DNA of 64,000 nucleotides from Rhizobiaceae bacterium. Lineage in GTDB: Bacteria > Pseudomonadota > Alphaproteobacteria > Rhizobiales > Rhizobiaceae. The notes under the pieces were generated by a model. The model searched no databases, was not told where the DNA came from, and saw nothing but the letters and a program-made list of their open reading frames with translations. Position 1 is the stretch's first letter, and each line of letters starts with the position of its first letter. The translations under genes were made by a program, and so were the position numbers. The DNA is taken from positions 1 to 64,000 of the forward strand of contig JALSIJ010000046.1 in NCBI GenBank assembly GCA_026981655.1, written 5' to 3'. Shown piece by piece: positions 1-7,998 of the stretch.

Positions 1-822
1 CTTCATGGTCCTGAATTTATAAAGCACAATATGCTTCTCATCCTTGCCAACCCTAACCTGCGAAAGTATTCCCGGACCAGGCGATGTAATTTTTACCACC
101 AGCCAAACCAACAATAAGAACCACCAAAAAAAGACTATAATGGTTCCGGCAAAAACCAGATCCATCGACCGATTAATAAAGGCGTAAAAGAAATTTCCAA
201 ACTGTTTGTCGCTCAATATCTGCTCGCTGTTTTCCCTCGTCCCTGCGAACACCAATATTGCCTGCGCAACACAATCTGCCCGGACTGTCGGCTTAAACGA
301 GGCCAGAACATCAAAAGCCGCCGGGCGTAATAATCCTGGAATCTTGTTTAAAACCCTCAATTTTCCCGCAAATGTTGCCCCATATACAGACGGTAATTTC
401 AGCTTGACGACAGCCAATCCATTAACTTTTTGCAGAAACTCATCAGCTTCACGCTTGCTTTGGACATAATGGGAGGAATTTGCAGAATTATCCGCAAGCA
501 GTGTTGATGTGTAGATCAGGGTTTTCACACCGGCTAAAATAGCTTGATCCACAACATTCTTTAAAAGTTCAACATTGACTTTCCTGAACTGCTCGAGGCT
601 GCCATCCTTGTTATTATTCAACACAGCCAGATGAACAAGCGTGTCATATCCCCTGGCCGCGCTGGAAAACTGGTCATAGGACGTGACTTCAGCATACGGG
701 TATTGCTTGCGTAATTGCTCAACATTACGCCCGACCAGCAATAATTGTTCACCCGCCTTTTTCAATTCAGGTATAATATTGCGTCCTACAAATCCGGAAG
801 CACCGGTAATGACAATGGCCAT
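1..822 (-). CDS. NAD-dependent epimerase fused to bacterial sugar transferase (3' end outside window)
   Basis: The first 274 residues are present and the frame is still open at base 1. Residues 1-205 form an extended-SDR epimerase: a Rossmann start with G7-A-S-G10-F-V-G13, and a catalytic Y119-V-Q-S-K123. From about residue 218 the protein becomes a bacterial sugar transferase (PF02397 type): R218-S-M-D, one hydrophobic helix at about 221-243, then SPGP (247-250) and KFRTM (269-273). Family knowledge says such transferases move a sugar phosphate onto undecaprenyl phosphate at the inner membrane. The epimerase half would supply or remodel the nucleotide sugar. It lies 147 bp downstream of the dehydratase gene on the same strand, so co-transcription is likely. 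The fold assignments are firm; the substrate is unknown. Confidence 0.85.
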   Translation of the reverse strand, partial: MAIVITGASGFVGRNIIPELKKAGEQLLLVGRNVEQLRKQYPYAEVTSYDQFSSAARGYDTLVHLAVLNNNKDGSLEQFRKVNVELLKNVVDQAILAGVKTLIYTSTLLADNSANSSHYVQSKREADEFLQKVNGLAVVKLKLPSVYGATFAGKLRVLNKIPGLLRPAAFDVLASFKPTVRADCVAQAILVFAGTRENSEQILSDKQFGNFFYAFINRSMDLVFAGTIIVFFWWFLLLVWLVVKITSPGPGILSQVRVGKDEKHIVLYKFRTMK

Positions 823-969
823 TATTTCCCTTACATTTACTGATAATTGTGCTGACTCAATCGAGTTCAATTGACCGAAGCAATCATGCTACAGATGCAA
901 TATCAATTCCTCAAACGATATTCATGGCCAATACACTCGACCTGTTTTGGATATGCCTCTAAATTGATT

Positions 970-2934
970 CTACCTTCGATCACTGCTCACATAGCCCTCA
1001 ACCAATTCTCCAAGCAATTGCTTAATAGCTTTTGTATCATGGTTTTTCATGATCTTTTTCAACTTGTTTAATTGAATATCAAGCTCTGACAAACGCAGGA
1101 AGGGTTCGTCATGTTGCGAAATTCTGGGATGATCCGTTGGTAATGTATTATCGCCGATAAGCAGTTCCTCATACAGTTTTTCACCTGGCCTCAAGCCGGT
1201 AAATACGATCTCAATATTCCCGTTAGGGTTATTTTCATCCCTCACCCGTTGCCCGGCCAATTGAACCATTGTTCGTGCCAGTTCCAGAATTTTTACCGGC
1301 TCTCCGATATCAAGTACAAATATCACACCATCCTTCGCCATAGCGCCCGCCTGAATTACCAACCCAACCGCCTCTCGAATAGACATGAAATATCTAATCA
1401 CATCGGGATGGGTAACGGTAATCGGCCCACCACTCTCGATCTGTTTCCTGAATTTTGGAACAACTGATCCTGACGAGTCGAGCACATTACCAAATCGAAC
1501 CATACAGAAAATTGTTTTCCCGTTGTTTTCCGCGGCCATTCCTTGAAGAACCATTTCGGCCAATCGCTTACTTGCGCCCATAATATTTGTCGGACGAACT
1601 GCTTTATCAGTTGAAATAAGAACAAACCTTTCTACTGAATGCTTCAATGCAGCCTGGGCAATCGTCCATGTTCCAATAGAATTGTTCTCAAGACCCGGCA
1701 CCGGATTGTCTTCAACAATCGGCACATGCTTATAGGCCGCAGCATGATAAATTATCTGAACACTATTATTCTTGATCGCATGATTTACCGCCAGCTCATT
1801 GGCGACAGATCCAATCAATCCAACAATTTCCGGCTTGTGCAACCCGTAGAGGCTTGAAGCCGGATCTTTGAAATCTTCAAAAATCCCATCCAGTTCAGCC
1901 ATAATATCATAAAGGGCAATCTCTGATAATTCGAACAAAACCAGCTTTTTGGGCGCAAGACGCACAAGTTGGCGAACAAGCTCAGATCCGATTGAGCCTC
2001 CCGCCCCGGTTACCATTATCACCCTGCCTTCCACACTGGCTTTTAACAACTCGCCCGAATGCAATACGGCAGAACGCCCAAGCAGGTCTTCAACCCGGAT
2101 GTTTTTGACACTTTCTATCGCAATTTTACCGGTTACGATGTCTTGCACCGATGGTAGCACCTTAAATACTACCGGCAGGGATTCAAATTGACGAACAATC
2201 TCAAAGCGTTTTTCCCGAGGAACAATCTGACTGTCAAGAAACACCTCAGTTACGCGTTTTTCAGTAATCAGGTTTTTCAAGGATGCGGGAGGGTAAATCT
2301 TGATATTATCAATTTTCTGGTAATGCAGCGTTTCGTCGTCGTCAACAATTCCAACGGGGTGAAAGTTCCGAATAGATCGTAGGCTATCGACCAACAACAG
2401 CGCAGCTTCACTGTAACCCCATATTAGCACGCGCTTCTTTTCGGTATTTTCAGGGTTTTCAAACTCCAAGTCTTTGATCCGCCGCGAAGTCCCCAGAAAC
2501 CACCACGCAGCCTCACGGCTGGCCCAAATAAACAAAAAGGAAATCGCCCAGAGGAGAACCACCACCGATCGGGGAATGCCGCGAATTGTAAGAATATCAA
2601 TGCCCAGCAGAAACACCAATAGTGACCAGATCAACACCATCAGGGACACTCCGGCCATAATTCTTTTAAGGCCGGATTGTCCGGCAAATCGCGTCACTCG
2701 CCTATAGACACCGGCAAATGTAAAACAGGCAACCCCAACTATCGGTGCCGAAATCACAGCTATCCATTCGCCAACCTGAGATGGAATAAAAGGAAAACCA
2801 AAGCGAAGATAGAATGACAACATCAAGGCAATGAAAATGATCGCAGAATCACTGACTAAAAGGATGACACGCTTCTGCAAACGCGGGAGACGAAGCAACC
2901 AGTCCTTTATTGGTTCGGTCAGTTTTAAAAACAT
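970..2934 (-). CDS. WbpM/CapD-type nucleotide-sugar 4,6-dehydratase, membrane anchored
   Basis: This 654-residue protein has the usual length and layout of the WbpM/FlaA1-long family. Four hydrophobic segments lie in residues 24-147. A first Rossmann-like domain begins at R168-V-L-I-W-G-Y, and the catalytic SDR domain starts at T309-G-A-G-G-S-I-G316. The active site reads S441-T-D-K444 with M452-x-x-x-K456, the SMK variant that replaces SYK in this family. The likely reaction is UDP-GlcNAc (or a related NDP-sugar) to the 4-keto-6-deoxy sugar at the cytoplasmic face of the inner membrane. This would feed the epimerase/sugar-transferase fusion just downstream for O-antigen, capsule or exopolysaccharide. 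The exact sugar cannot be read from sequence. Confidence 0.9.
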   Translation of the reverse strand: MFLKLTEPIKDWLLRLPRLQKRVILLVSDSAIIFIALMLSFYLRFGFPFIPSQVGEWIAVISAPIVGVACFTFAGVYRRVTRFAGQSGLKRIMAGVSLMVLIWSLLVFLLGIDILTIRGIPRSVVVLLWAISFLFIWASREAAWWFLGTSRRIKDLEFENPENTEKKRVLIWGYSEAALLLVDSLRSIRNFHPVGIVDDDETLHYQKIDNIKIYPPASLKNLITEKRVTEVFLDSQIVPREKRFEIVRQFESLPVVFKVLPSVQDIVTGKIAIESVKNIRVEDLLGRSAVLHSGELLKASVEGRVIMVTGAGGSIGSELVRQLVRLAPKKLVLFELSEIALYDIMAELDGIFEDFKDPASSLYGLHKPEIVGLIGSVANELAVNHAIKNNSVQIIYHAAAYKHVPIVEDNPVPGLENNSIGTWTIAQAALKHSVERFVLISTDKAVRPTNIMGASKRLAEMVLQGMAAENNGKTIFCMVRFGNVLDSSGSVVPKFRKQIESGGPITVTHPDVIRYFMSIREAVGLVIQAGAMAKDGVIFVLDIGEPVKILELARTMVQLAGQRVRDENNPNGNIEIVFTGLRPGEKLYEELLIGDNTLPTDHPRISQHDEPFLRLSELDIQLNKLKKIMKNHDTKAIKQLLGELVEGYVSSDRR

Positions 2935-3218
2935 TCACTGCTCTTGAAATGCAATTTACAGTTAAAATTTACAGTCAGAAATGACCACAGATAGCACTTT
3001 ATGGGCGAAATCATAATTCCTGCAAAACCAGTATACATCATTGCGGCAATTCGCAATTATTTTGGCTTTAATACACATAAAGAATAATCGGGTCGACTTA
3101 TTGCATCATTTGAATTTCTGCCAATTGATGCCTCTAATAAATTCGTTTATGAGACCGTAACTTAACTCACTCTTCCATGTACCGGTCGAGTGTTTCTCGA
3201 ATTGCGAAAGCCCGATCA

Positions 3219-3623
3219 ATGAACACCACACCAAAACCTATTTTGCTTGAAGTTGGCCCCGGCGAGATGATCGACAAAATCACCATTTTGAAGATCAAGT
3301 CAGAACGGATTTCTGATCCTGAGAAGCTGAAAAATATCAACCATGAACTCAGCGTATTGCTGGACGCCCATAAGCGCCACATCGACAATTCTGCCGAAAT
3401 GCAGGTTTTGGAAACCAAACTGAAATCCGTCAACGAGGCGCTTTGGGAAATTGAAGATGACATTCGCCAATGTGAGGCCGACAAAGATTTTGGTGATAAA
3501 TTCATTACCCTCGCGCGCGCCGTTTATCGCGAAAATGACATTCGCGCCCAATTGAAAAAAGAAATCAACCTGCTTGCCGGCTCATCAATTATCGAAGAGA
3601 AATCCTACACTTCTTTTGAATGA
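3219..3623 (+). CDS. DUF6165 family protein
   Basis: The protein has 134 residues if started at the second ATG. The N-terminal block with GEMIDKITILKIK is the hallmark of DUF6165, a small family often found in LPS or glycan clusters and without an assigned reaction. The rest is charged and largely helical. I prefer 3219 to the ATG at 3177 because the extra 14 residues lie outside the conserved part and lack a ribosome site, while a GCGAAAG stretch precedes 3219. The last 19 bases overlap, tail to tail, the glycosyltransferase gene on the other strand. A role in surface glycan synthesis is inferred from context only. Confidence 0.75.
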   Translation: MNTTPKPILLEVGPGEMIDKITILKIKSERISDPEKLKNINHELSVLLDAHKRHIDNSAEMQVLETKLKSVNEALWEIEDDIRQCEADKDFGDKFITLARAVYRENDIRAQLKKEINLLAGSSIIEEKSYTSFE

Positions 3624-4558
3624 ACAGCCATCAGCTCAATGGTTTTGGAAAAAACTGTATCAACGTCAAGCGCCGTCAGGTCATCCACTTCCAAAACCTC
3701 CATCTTCCGCCCGAGTATTCCAGTAGAATGGGCCGATGCATGCGGCCCAAATAATGCAAGGCCCGGAACATCAAGATTGACGGCAATATGTGTTGGCCCG
3801 GTGTCATTGCCAACCACAAACGCCGATTTTTGCAATATGCCCGCCAGATCAAACCAGTTCAAAAAACCTGCCCCTGTGAGGGTCTTACCCGGCAGGGCTG
3901 TACATAACTCTATCTCATCTGGTCCCGGAACTGCCACCACATCGTACCCCGCATCGAGCAGCTTTTCTGCCAGTTCGGCATAATAGGGCCAGCGCTTTTT
4001 TGGATGCTTGGCAGAGCAGCCCGGAATCAAAGTGACAAAAGGTACATTTACGTTCTCCGCCTGCAAAATACCGGAGACATCATTTGCCAACCAGGAAATG
4101 TCGGGGGTTTTGGTTTTGTTCAAACGCAAACCCGAATCAGCCAGCTGACCGGCCAGACGTTCCAGACTTGGAAGACATTTTGGATATTTCGTCTTTGCAT
4201 TTCTGGCATTGGCAATAAATGACCATTCCGGTTTGGCTAACAAATATTTCCGATAAAAGGCGGTCCGTGCAGAATTTTGCAAATCCACGACATATTCCGG
4301 GGCAATTTCTGCAAAGCCCTGTTTCAATGCATAAAGTTTGTCTATTCGCCAGTGCGGATAGCGGGCATCAACCATTACCTGATCAACAAATGAACATCGC
4401 TCAAAAATCTTTTTAAACCCAGGCTCTGTTAGGACCGTGATATGAGCATTCTCGAAATTTTCACGAATGTCCTCAATCGCTCCAAAGGATTGAATAACAT
4501 CTCCAAAAGCCCCATGCTTGATTATTAAAAGCCGTTGAATATCTGCAAAATCAATCAA
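3605..4558 (-). CDS. Glycosyltransferase family 9 (ADP-heptose:LPS heptosyltransferase-like)
   Basis: This 317-residue protein has the two-domain GT-B layout of family 9. The N-terminal domain opens with LLIIKHGAFGDVIQ, where the G-x-x-G-D loop binds the acceptor. The C-terminal donor domain has the PGCSAKHPKKRWP segment and the signature VGNDTGPTHIA near residue 250. Family members transfer heptose or related sugars to the LPS core in the cytoplasm. Donor and acceptor are unknown. The neighbours are a DUF6165 gene (overlapping, convergent) and polysaccharide genes, which fits envelope glycan assembly. It could equally be annotated as a generic GT9 protein. Confidence 0.85.
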   Translation of the reverse strand: MIDFADIQRLLIIKHGAFGDVIQSFGAIEDIRENFENAHITVLTEPGFKKIFERCSFVDQVMVDARYPHWRIDKLYALKQGFAEIAPEYVVDLQNSARTAFYRKYLLAKPEWSFIANARNAKTKYPKCLPSLERLAGQLADSGLRLNKTKTPDISWLANDVSGILQAENVNVPFVTLIPGCSAKHPKKRWPYYAELAEKLLDAGYDVVAVPGPDEIELCTALPGKTLTGAGFLNWFDLAGILQKSAFVVGNDTGPTHIAVNLDVPGLALFGPHASAHSTGILGRKMEVLEVDDLTALDVDTVFSKTIELMAVHSKEV

Positions 4559-4695
4559 ATCAGTACGCCTATAAACTTAAACAATATCAGGTATCTCGGG
4601 AAGCACCAATCGAGGCCTTGCTTCATAGATTGAAAGCCTACAAGATACTATGCGAATTTTGGTGGGCTTGGAAAGAGAAACCTCGAACCAAAACA

Positions 4696-4739
4696 GCAGC
4701 ACAAGTGCTGCCAGGCGAACAGCCTGCGCCATCGCAGGC
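4696..4739. repeat. Two adjacent short hairpins beside the tRNA
   Basis: GCAGCAC at 4696-4702 faces GTGCTGC at 4705-4711, and GCCTGCG at 4722-4728 faces CGCAGGC at 4733-4739 with a CCAT loop. On the minus strand they lie just downstream of the tRNA. They could end its transcript or form part of a dispersed palindromic repeat. There is no T-run, so I do not call them a simple terminator. Confidence 0.45.
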
Positions 4740-4774
4740 GTGAACGAAGTGAAACTGCCGTGAGATAGGGAAAA

Positions 4775-4850
<76 letters not shown>

Positions 4851-4970
4851 ATGCAGAAAATTAAAAATCAATCTTCATACGATGGCTGATATAGACCCGG
4901 CACTCATTTCTGTCCAGCACCCAATTACTCGTATCGCTCAAGGCCGATGAGGACCAGACGCCCAAGGTAT

Positions 4971-5462
4971 TTAGTAACCGATACCAAATCTACGAAAAAC
5001 AAATGCCATGAGCCAGGCCGGACCAACCATAAGAAACTGTATATCTTTAAAAAATGATGGTTTTTTGCCCTCAATTTTATGCCCATAAAATTGCGCAATC
5101 CAGGCAATTACAAACAAAATGAGTGCTGTTTTCCAAAGCGGAAATGAACTTACAAGTGCCTCATAAATCAAAATACCGCCAATGCAGAACAGCGAAAAAA
5201 CCAACATTCCAATCGCCAGCGGCACCGACAATATTACGTAATACACAACCATCAAAGCCAAACAGATTGTTGCCCAATTGACCATCGGCATTGATACCAT
5301 AAACGCAGGAACCGGAAGTGACCAGAGAAAAGCAACAACGGTCCAGAATATGGTTGGAACCGCAATCCAGTGTATCATTTTATTGGTTGGATTTTGATGA
5401 CTTTCGCCATATTCCGCCAACAGCAGGTCAATTGCCCTGTTCGATTGTGAAGTGTCACTCAT
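4971..5462 (-). CDS. Mpo1-like (DUF962) membrane protein
   Basis: The protein has 163 residues from the ATG at 5462, which follows a good GGGAG ribosome site. The open frame extends 46 codons further upstream, but that part looks non-coding. The N-terminal motif is YGESHQNPTNKMIHWIAVP, with the spaced His/Asn/His of the DUF962/Mpo1 family. Four hydrophobic segments follow, then YGHKIEGKKP near the end. In yeast, Mpo1 is an Fe(II)-dependent dioxygenase of 2-hydroxy fatty acids. Bacterial members are mostly uncharacterised, so a lipid-oxidation role here is inference. It is probably monocistronic. Confidence 0.8.
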   Translation of the reverse strand: MSDTSQSNRAIDLLLAEYGESHQNPTNKMIHWIAVPTIFWTVVAFLWSLPVPAFMVSMPMVNWATICLALMVVYYVILSVPLAIGMLVFSLFCIGGILIYEALVSSFPLWKTALILFVIAWIAQFYGHKIEGKKPSFFKDIQFLMVGPAWLMAFVFRRFGIGY

Positions 5463-5776
5463 GATAGTTCTCCCGGTTATTTCCAGTTTATCAATTCTCC
5501 AGAAGAATGAACAGCCAGCCAGATTTATCACAAAAAAACTACAACAAACAGTATTGAAATATAAATTGAACAACGGTCGACAAATAAAACAACAAAACAC
5601 ATATCTTGATGTTAATAATGTTAATTTGATCCAGCATTACTAATGTATATAAATAAAATACACAACAACAACATAGTTTACCCAATATTGTTCACATTTA
5701 TGACATCAATATTCCAGATTATCAAGATATTGATCCCTTGTCGCAAAAAGCGGCCTATTGAAAAATGGAGATCATC
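5463..5776. other. AT-rich intergenic region between divergent genes
   Basis: These 314 bp separate the Mpo1-like gene from the small exported protein gene. The stretch is AT-rich with no ORF, RNA or repeat I can support. It should hold both divergent promoters; I could not fix -35/-10 boxes with confidence. Confidence 0.5.
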
Positions 5777-6043
5777 ATGAATATTTCAATCAACACCATG
5801 TATAAAACCCTCATCGCATCAATGGCGGTCGCATTCGCTTTTGCAGCAACGCCCGCACTGGCCGACTGTAAGCAGGATATCGAAAATGTTAAAACGATAG
5901 CCCCGGGCGCCGAATTATCAGATGAAGATAAGGAAAAGGTGGAAGCTGCAACCAAAGCCGCTGCCGAAAAGCAAGCTGCTGGTGATGAAGACGGATGCGT
6001 GGCAGAGCTTATGGACGCAAAAACGATCCTGAAAATCCAATAA
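5777..6043 (+). CDS. Small exported protein of unknown function
   Basis: The protein has 88 residues. I start it at 5777 because GGAG lies six bases upstream; the ATG at 5765 has no such site. Residues 1-30 are a classic signal peptide ending in ATPALA. The mature part is about 58 residues, acidic and Ala/Lys/Glu-rich, with two Cys (in ADCKQD and DGCVAEL) that could form a disulfide in the periplasm. I recognise no family with certainty. It ends before a strong bidirectional terminator. Confidence 0.75.
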   Translation: MNISINTMYKTLIASMAVAFAFAATPALADCKQDIENVKTIAPGAELSDEDKEKVEAATKAAAEKQAAGDEDGCVAELMDAKTILKIQ

Positions 6044-6061
6044 GTATATTAAACTTACAAA

Positions 6062-6088
6062 TACGGGGCGGCTCATAGCCGCCCCGTA
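6062..6088. terminator. Bidirectional terminator hairpin
   Basis: An 11-bp perfect stem (TACGGGGCGGC / GCCGCCCCGTA) surrounds a TCATA loop between two convergent genes. On the minus strand it is followed by a T-rich stretch, so it fits best as the end of the dienelactone hydrolase transcript and may also block the plus-strand transcript. Confidence 0.8.
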
Positions 6089-6108
6089 CACAATCTGATC
6101 AACTCAAA

Positions 6109-6864
6109 TCAGGATGCGAGTTTTTCGGAAAAGTACTCAAATATCTCACCAAGAGCCTCTTCAGTCGGAGACCCCTCCCGGTTAGAAAAATGTACCGTGA
6201 GGATGGCGTGTTTGTTACCCTTAAGCGTGTTCAGTTTAACGCATTCTTTGCCCTCATTAAACGCCTTGTCCAGCGCATCAAATTTAGATTTTGTGCACAA
6301 AACATCACCCTTAAACCGATAGGCGAGCATCGGCCCATGCTCCTCTAACCGTTCTCGAACTTTTGCAATTTCTTCATCCGACATATGCAATGATGATTGC
6401 GAAAAAAGCGGCAATGAGGGCTGCGAGGCCACGCTTGCTAACACGGCATCATCCGCCATAAGGGAAATTGCAAAATTGCCCGTGAGGCACATGCCAATCA
6501 CCCCGACACCGGATACATTATATTTATCTCGGCAATCCTGACAAAGCGCCTTGAGCCACTCAACAATGGGGCTTGACTTGTTTTTAGCAAAGATAGAAAA
6601 CTCTCGTCGCATACAGAATATACGAGCAATATTTCCGGCAAATGATAATCGACCCAACGGCCCAAACAGGTGGGGCATAACAACCCTGAAACCTTTTTCA
6701 ACAAAACGGTCAGCCAGTCTGATAGTTTCCATGCCAATTCCAGGAAGTTCCTGAATGAGCACGATAACAGGCCCCTCGCCCTTTGTGTAAACATCAAATG
6801 TTGCGGGTTTTCCATCAATTGCATCGGATGAAAATTGCGACTTTTCAAACCCTCTTATCATCAT
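6109..6864 (-). CDS. Dienelactone hydrolase family protein
   Basis: This 251-residue alpha/beta hydrolase has the DLH nucleophile elbow G-M-C-L-T-G, with Cys in place of Ser, and the His region GNKHAILTVH near the C terminus. A GAGGAAAG ribosome site precedes the start; the following ATG is an alternative one codon in. Known members hydrolyse dienelactones in aromatic degradation, but many are general carboxylesterases of unknown substrate. There are no aromatic-pathway genes nearby, so the substrate is open. Confidence 0.8.
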   Translation of the reverse strand: MMIRGFEKSQFSSDAIDGKPATFDVYTKGEGPVIVLIQELPGIGMETIRLADRFVEKGFRVVMPHLFGPLGRLSFAGNIARIFCMRREFSIFAKNKSSPIVEWLKALCQDCRDKYNVSGVGVIGMCLTGNFAISLMADDAVLASVASQPSLPLFSQSSLHMSDEEIAKVRERLEEHGPMLAYRFKGDVLCTKSKFDALDKAFNEGKECVKLNTLKGNKHAILTVHFSNREGSPTEEALGEIFEYFSEKLAS

Positions 6865-6913
6865 TGCTTTCCTCTTTAGGGCGTTTCATCATTTGGTTGA
6901 ATCGCTCAAGTTT

Positions 6914-7006
6914 GTTTTCGCTCACGGCCATTCGGGCTTGCGCCCGGCCTCCGCTGGGGCGGTGCATAAGCACCGGGCCACAATTCGTGGCCTGACATGC
7001 TTCCAT
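6914..7006 (-). repeat. Dispersed repeat family D, copy 1
   Basis: About 93 bp, in reverse orientation, matches the element at 20081-20224 over most of its length. Shared blocks include GTGGCCCGGTGCTTATGCAC, GCGGAGGCCGGGC and GCCGTGAGCGAAAAC. The element is rich in palindromic GC steps and codes for nothing I can support. It lies between the hydrolase start and the DUF3365 gene. Confidence 0.75.
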
Positions 7007-7088
7007 GTTAAAGTAGCTTAGGCCGCTATCAACATTTGGCGAACGGCCATCAACCGCAGCAGACAGCAGCCCACCGGAATTATCGGCT

Positions 7089-7664
7089 CTATTGGCTTAA
7101 AACTTTCTGCAATGTAAATACGCCACGCATCTGCCCGGCTTTAAACCCACGTGCCTGATCATCAGGATAATGCTCTTTCAAAACAGCCACTGTTTCAGCA
7201 GATACAGATTTACCGCCGTGGCATTGCAGGCACAAGCCACCGGTTGGAATGGCCTTGACCATGCGAAAAATCCTCTTGCCATCTTCGTCTACGATCGCAG
7301 TTTTCACCAGGTCAACAGCCTTTTCACCACTTTGTTCACGAGCGAGAAAATCTTCAATCACAGCACGGGTAAAGTCATCTGGCGCATTTGCAGGGTTACG
7401 CAGCTTGTGGCTGGAGCGCGCAACAGTCCATCCCTTGTCAGCAGATATTTTGCTGGCGATTTCAGGGGCTGCAATATTACAAACCTTCACAGCCTTGGTC
7501 GGACCGCCAGATTTCATCGCACCAACAAGCTCTTTCTTCAGTGTACCGGCAAAAGCCTTAATGACGCCCTTACCTTCCATCGCCAGGCTTTTCATGTCTT
7601 CAGCCATAGCAGGGGCTGCAAAGATTGAGCAAACGGCAAACGCCGCAATCAATTTGGTTTTCAT
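7089..7664 (-). CDS. DUF3365 (Tll0287-like) c-type haem protein, periplasmic
   Basis: This 191-residue protein has a signal peptide (residues 1-21, ending PAMA). It carries the DUF3365 block SHKLRNPANAPDDF near residue 85 and one haem-attachment motif, CLQCH, near residue 148. The closest structural relative I know is cyanobacterial Tll0287, a haem protein with a PAS-like fold. In alphaproteobacteria such proteins occur alone or as sensor domains. Here it is a free periplasmic protein, so electron transfer or redox/ligand sensing are both possible. Its upstream region is invaded by the 7731-7998 element. Confidence 0.85.
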   Translation of the reverse strand: MKTKLIAAFAVCSIFAAPAMAEDMKSLAMEGKGVIKAFAGTLKKELVGAMKSGGPTKAVKVCNIAAPEIASKISADKGWTVARSSHKLRNPANAPDDFTRAVIEDFLAREQSGEKAVDLVKTAIVDEDGKRIFRMVKAIPTGGLCLQCHGGKSVSAETVAVLKEHYPDDQARGFKAGQMRGVFTLQKVLSQ

Positions 7665-7730
7665 ATTTTCACTCTCCTGTTGTTTTCATCAAGTTATTCT
7701 TGTTTTCCCCGACTTATCAAGGTTATTGGC

Positions 7731-7998
7731 TAGGGTCAGGACCCATTAATTTCATCCATTCTGCGCTCGGTAATTTGATTGCTGAATAGAAGAAATATCG
7801 CAGACAATATCAATATTTTCAAGATATTACGACGTATTCATCGATCAAATTACCCGAGCCCAAAGGGTTTGAAAGGAAGCACACGCCTGAAAGTAATAAA
7901 TACTCGAAAAGGTACCAACCTGTCCTTGCGCATTATTGCTTTCATTCGAATACTTCTTTTCAAACAGAATTGTATTAAATTAATGAGTCCTGACCCTA
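7731..7998. mobile_element. MITE-like element with 22-bp terminal inverted repeats
   Basis: TAGGGTCAGGACCCATTAATTT at 7731-7752 is the reverse complement of 7977-7998 with one mismatch in 22. The 268-bp unit has no convincing ORF and no transposase, as expected of a non-autonomous element. Inside it, CTCGGTAATTTGAT (7766-7779) faces ATCAAATTACCCGAG (7844-7858), giving a second inverted repeat with one extra base. Its right end lies inside the reading frame of phzF and supplies that gene's stop codon. Flanking target duplications are not obvious. Confidence 0.75.

Noticed and set aside
7249-7749. 166-codon plus-strand ORF ending RVRTH
   Set aside because: It is antisense to the DUF3365 gene; the shared RVRTH end comes only from the terminal repeat.
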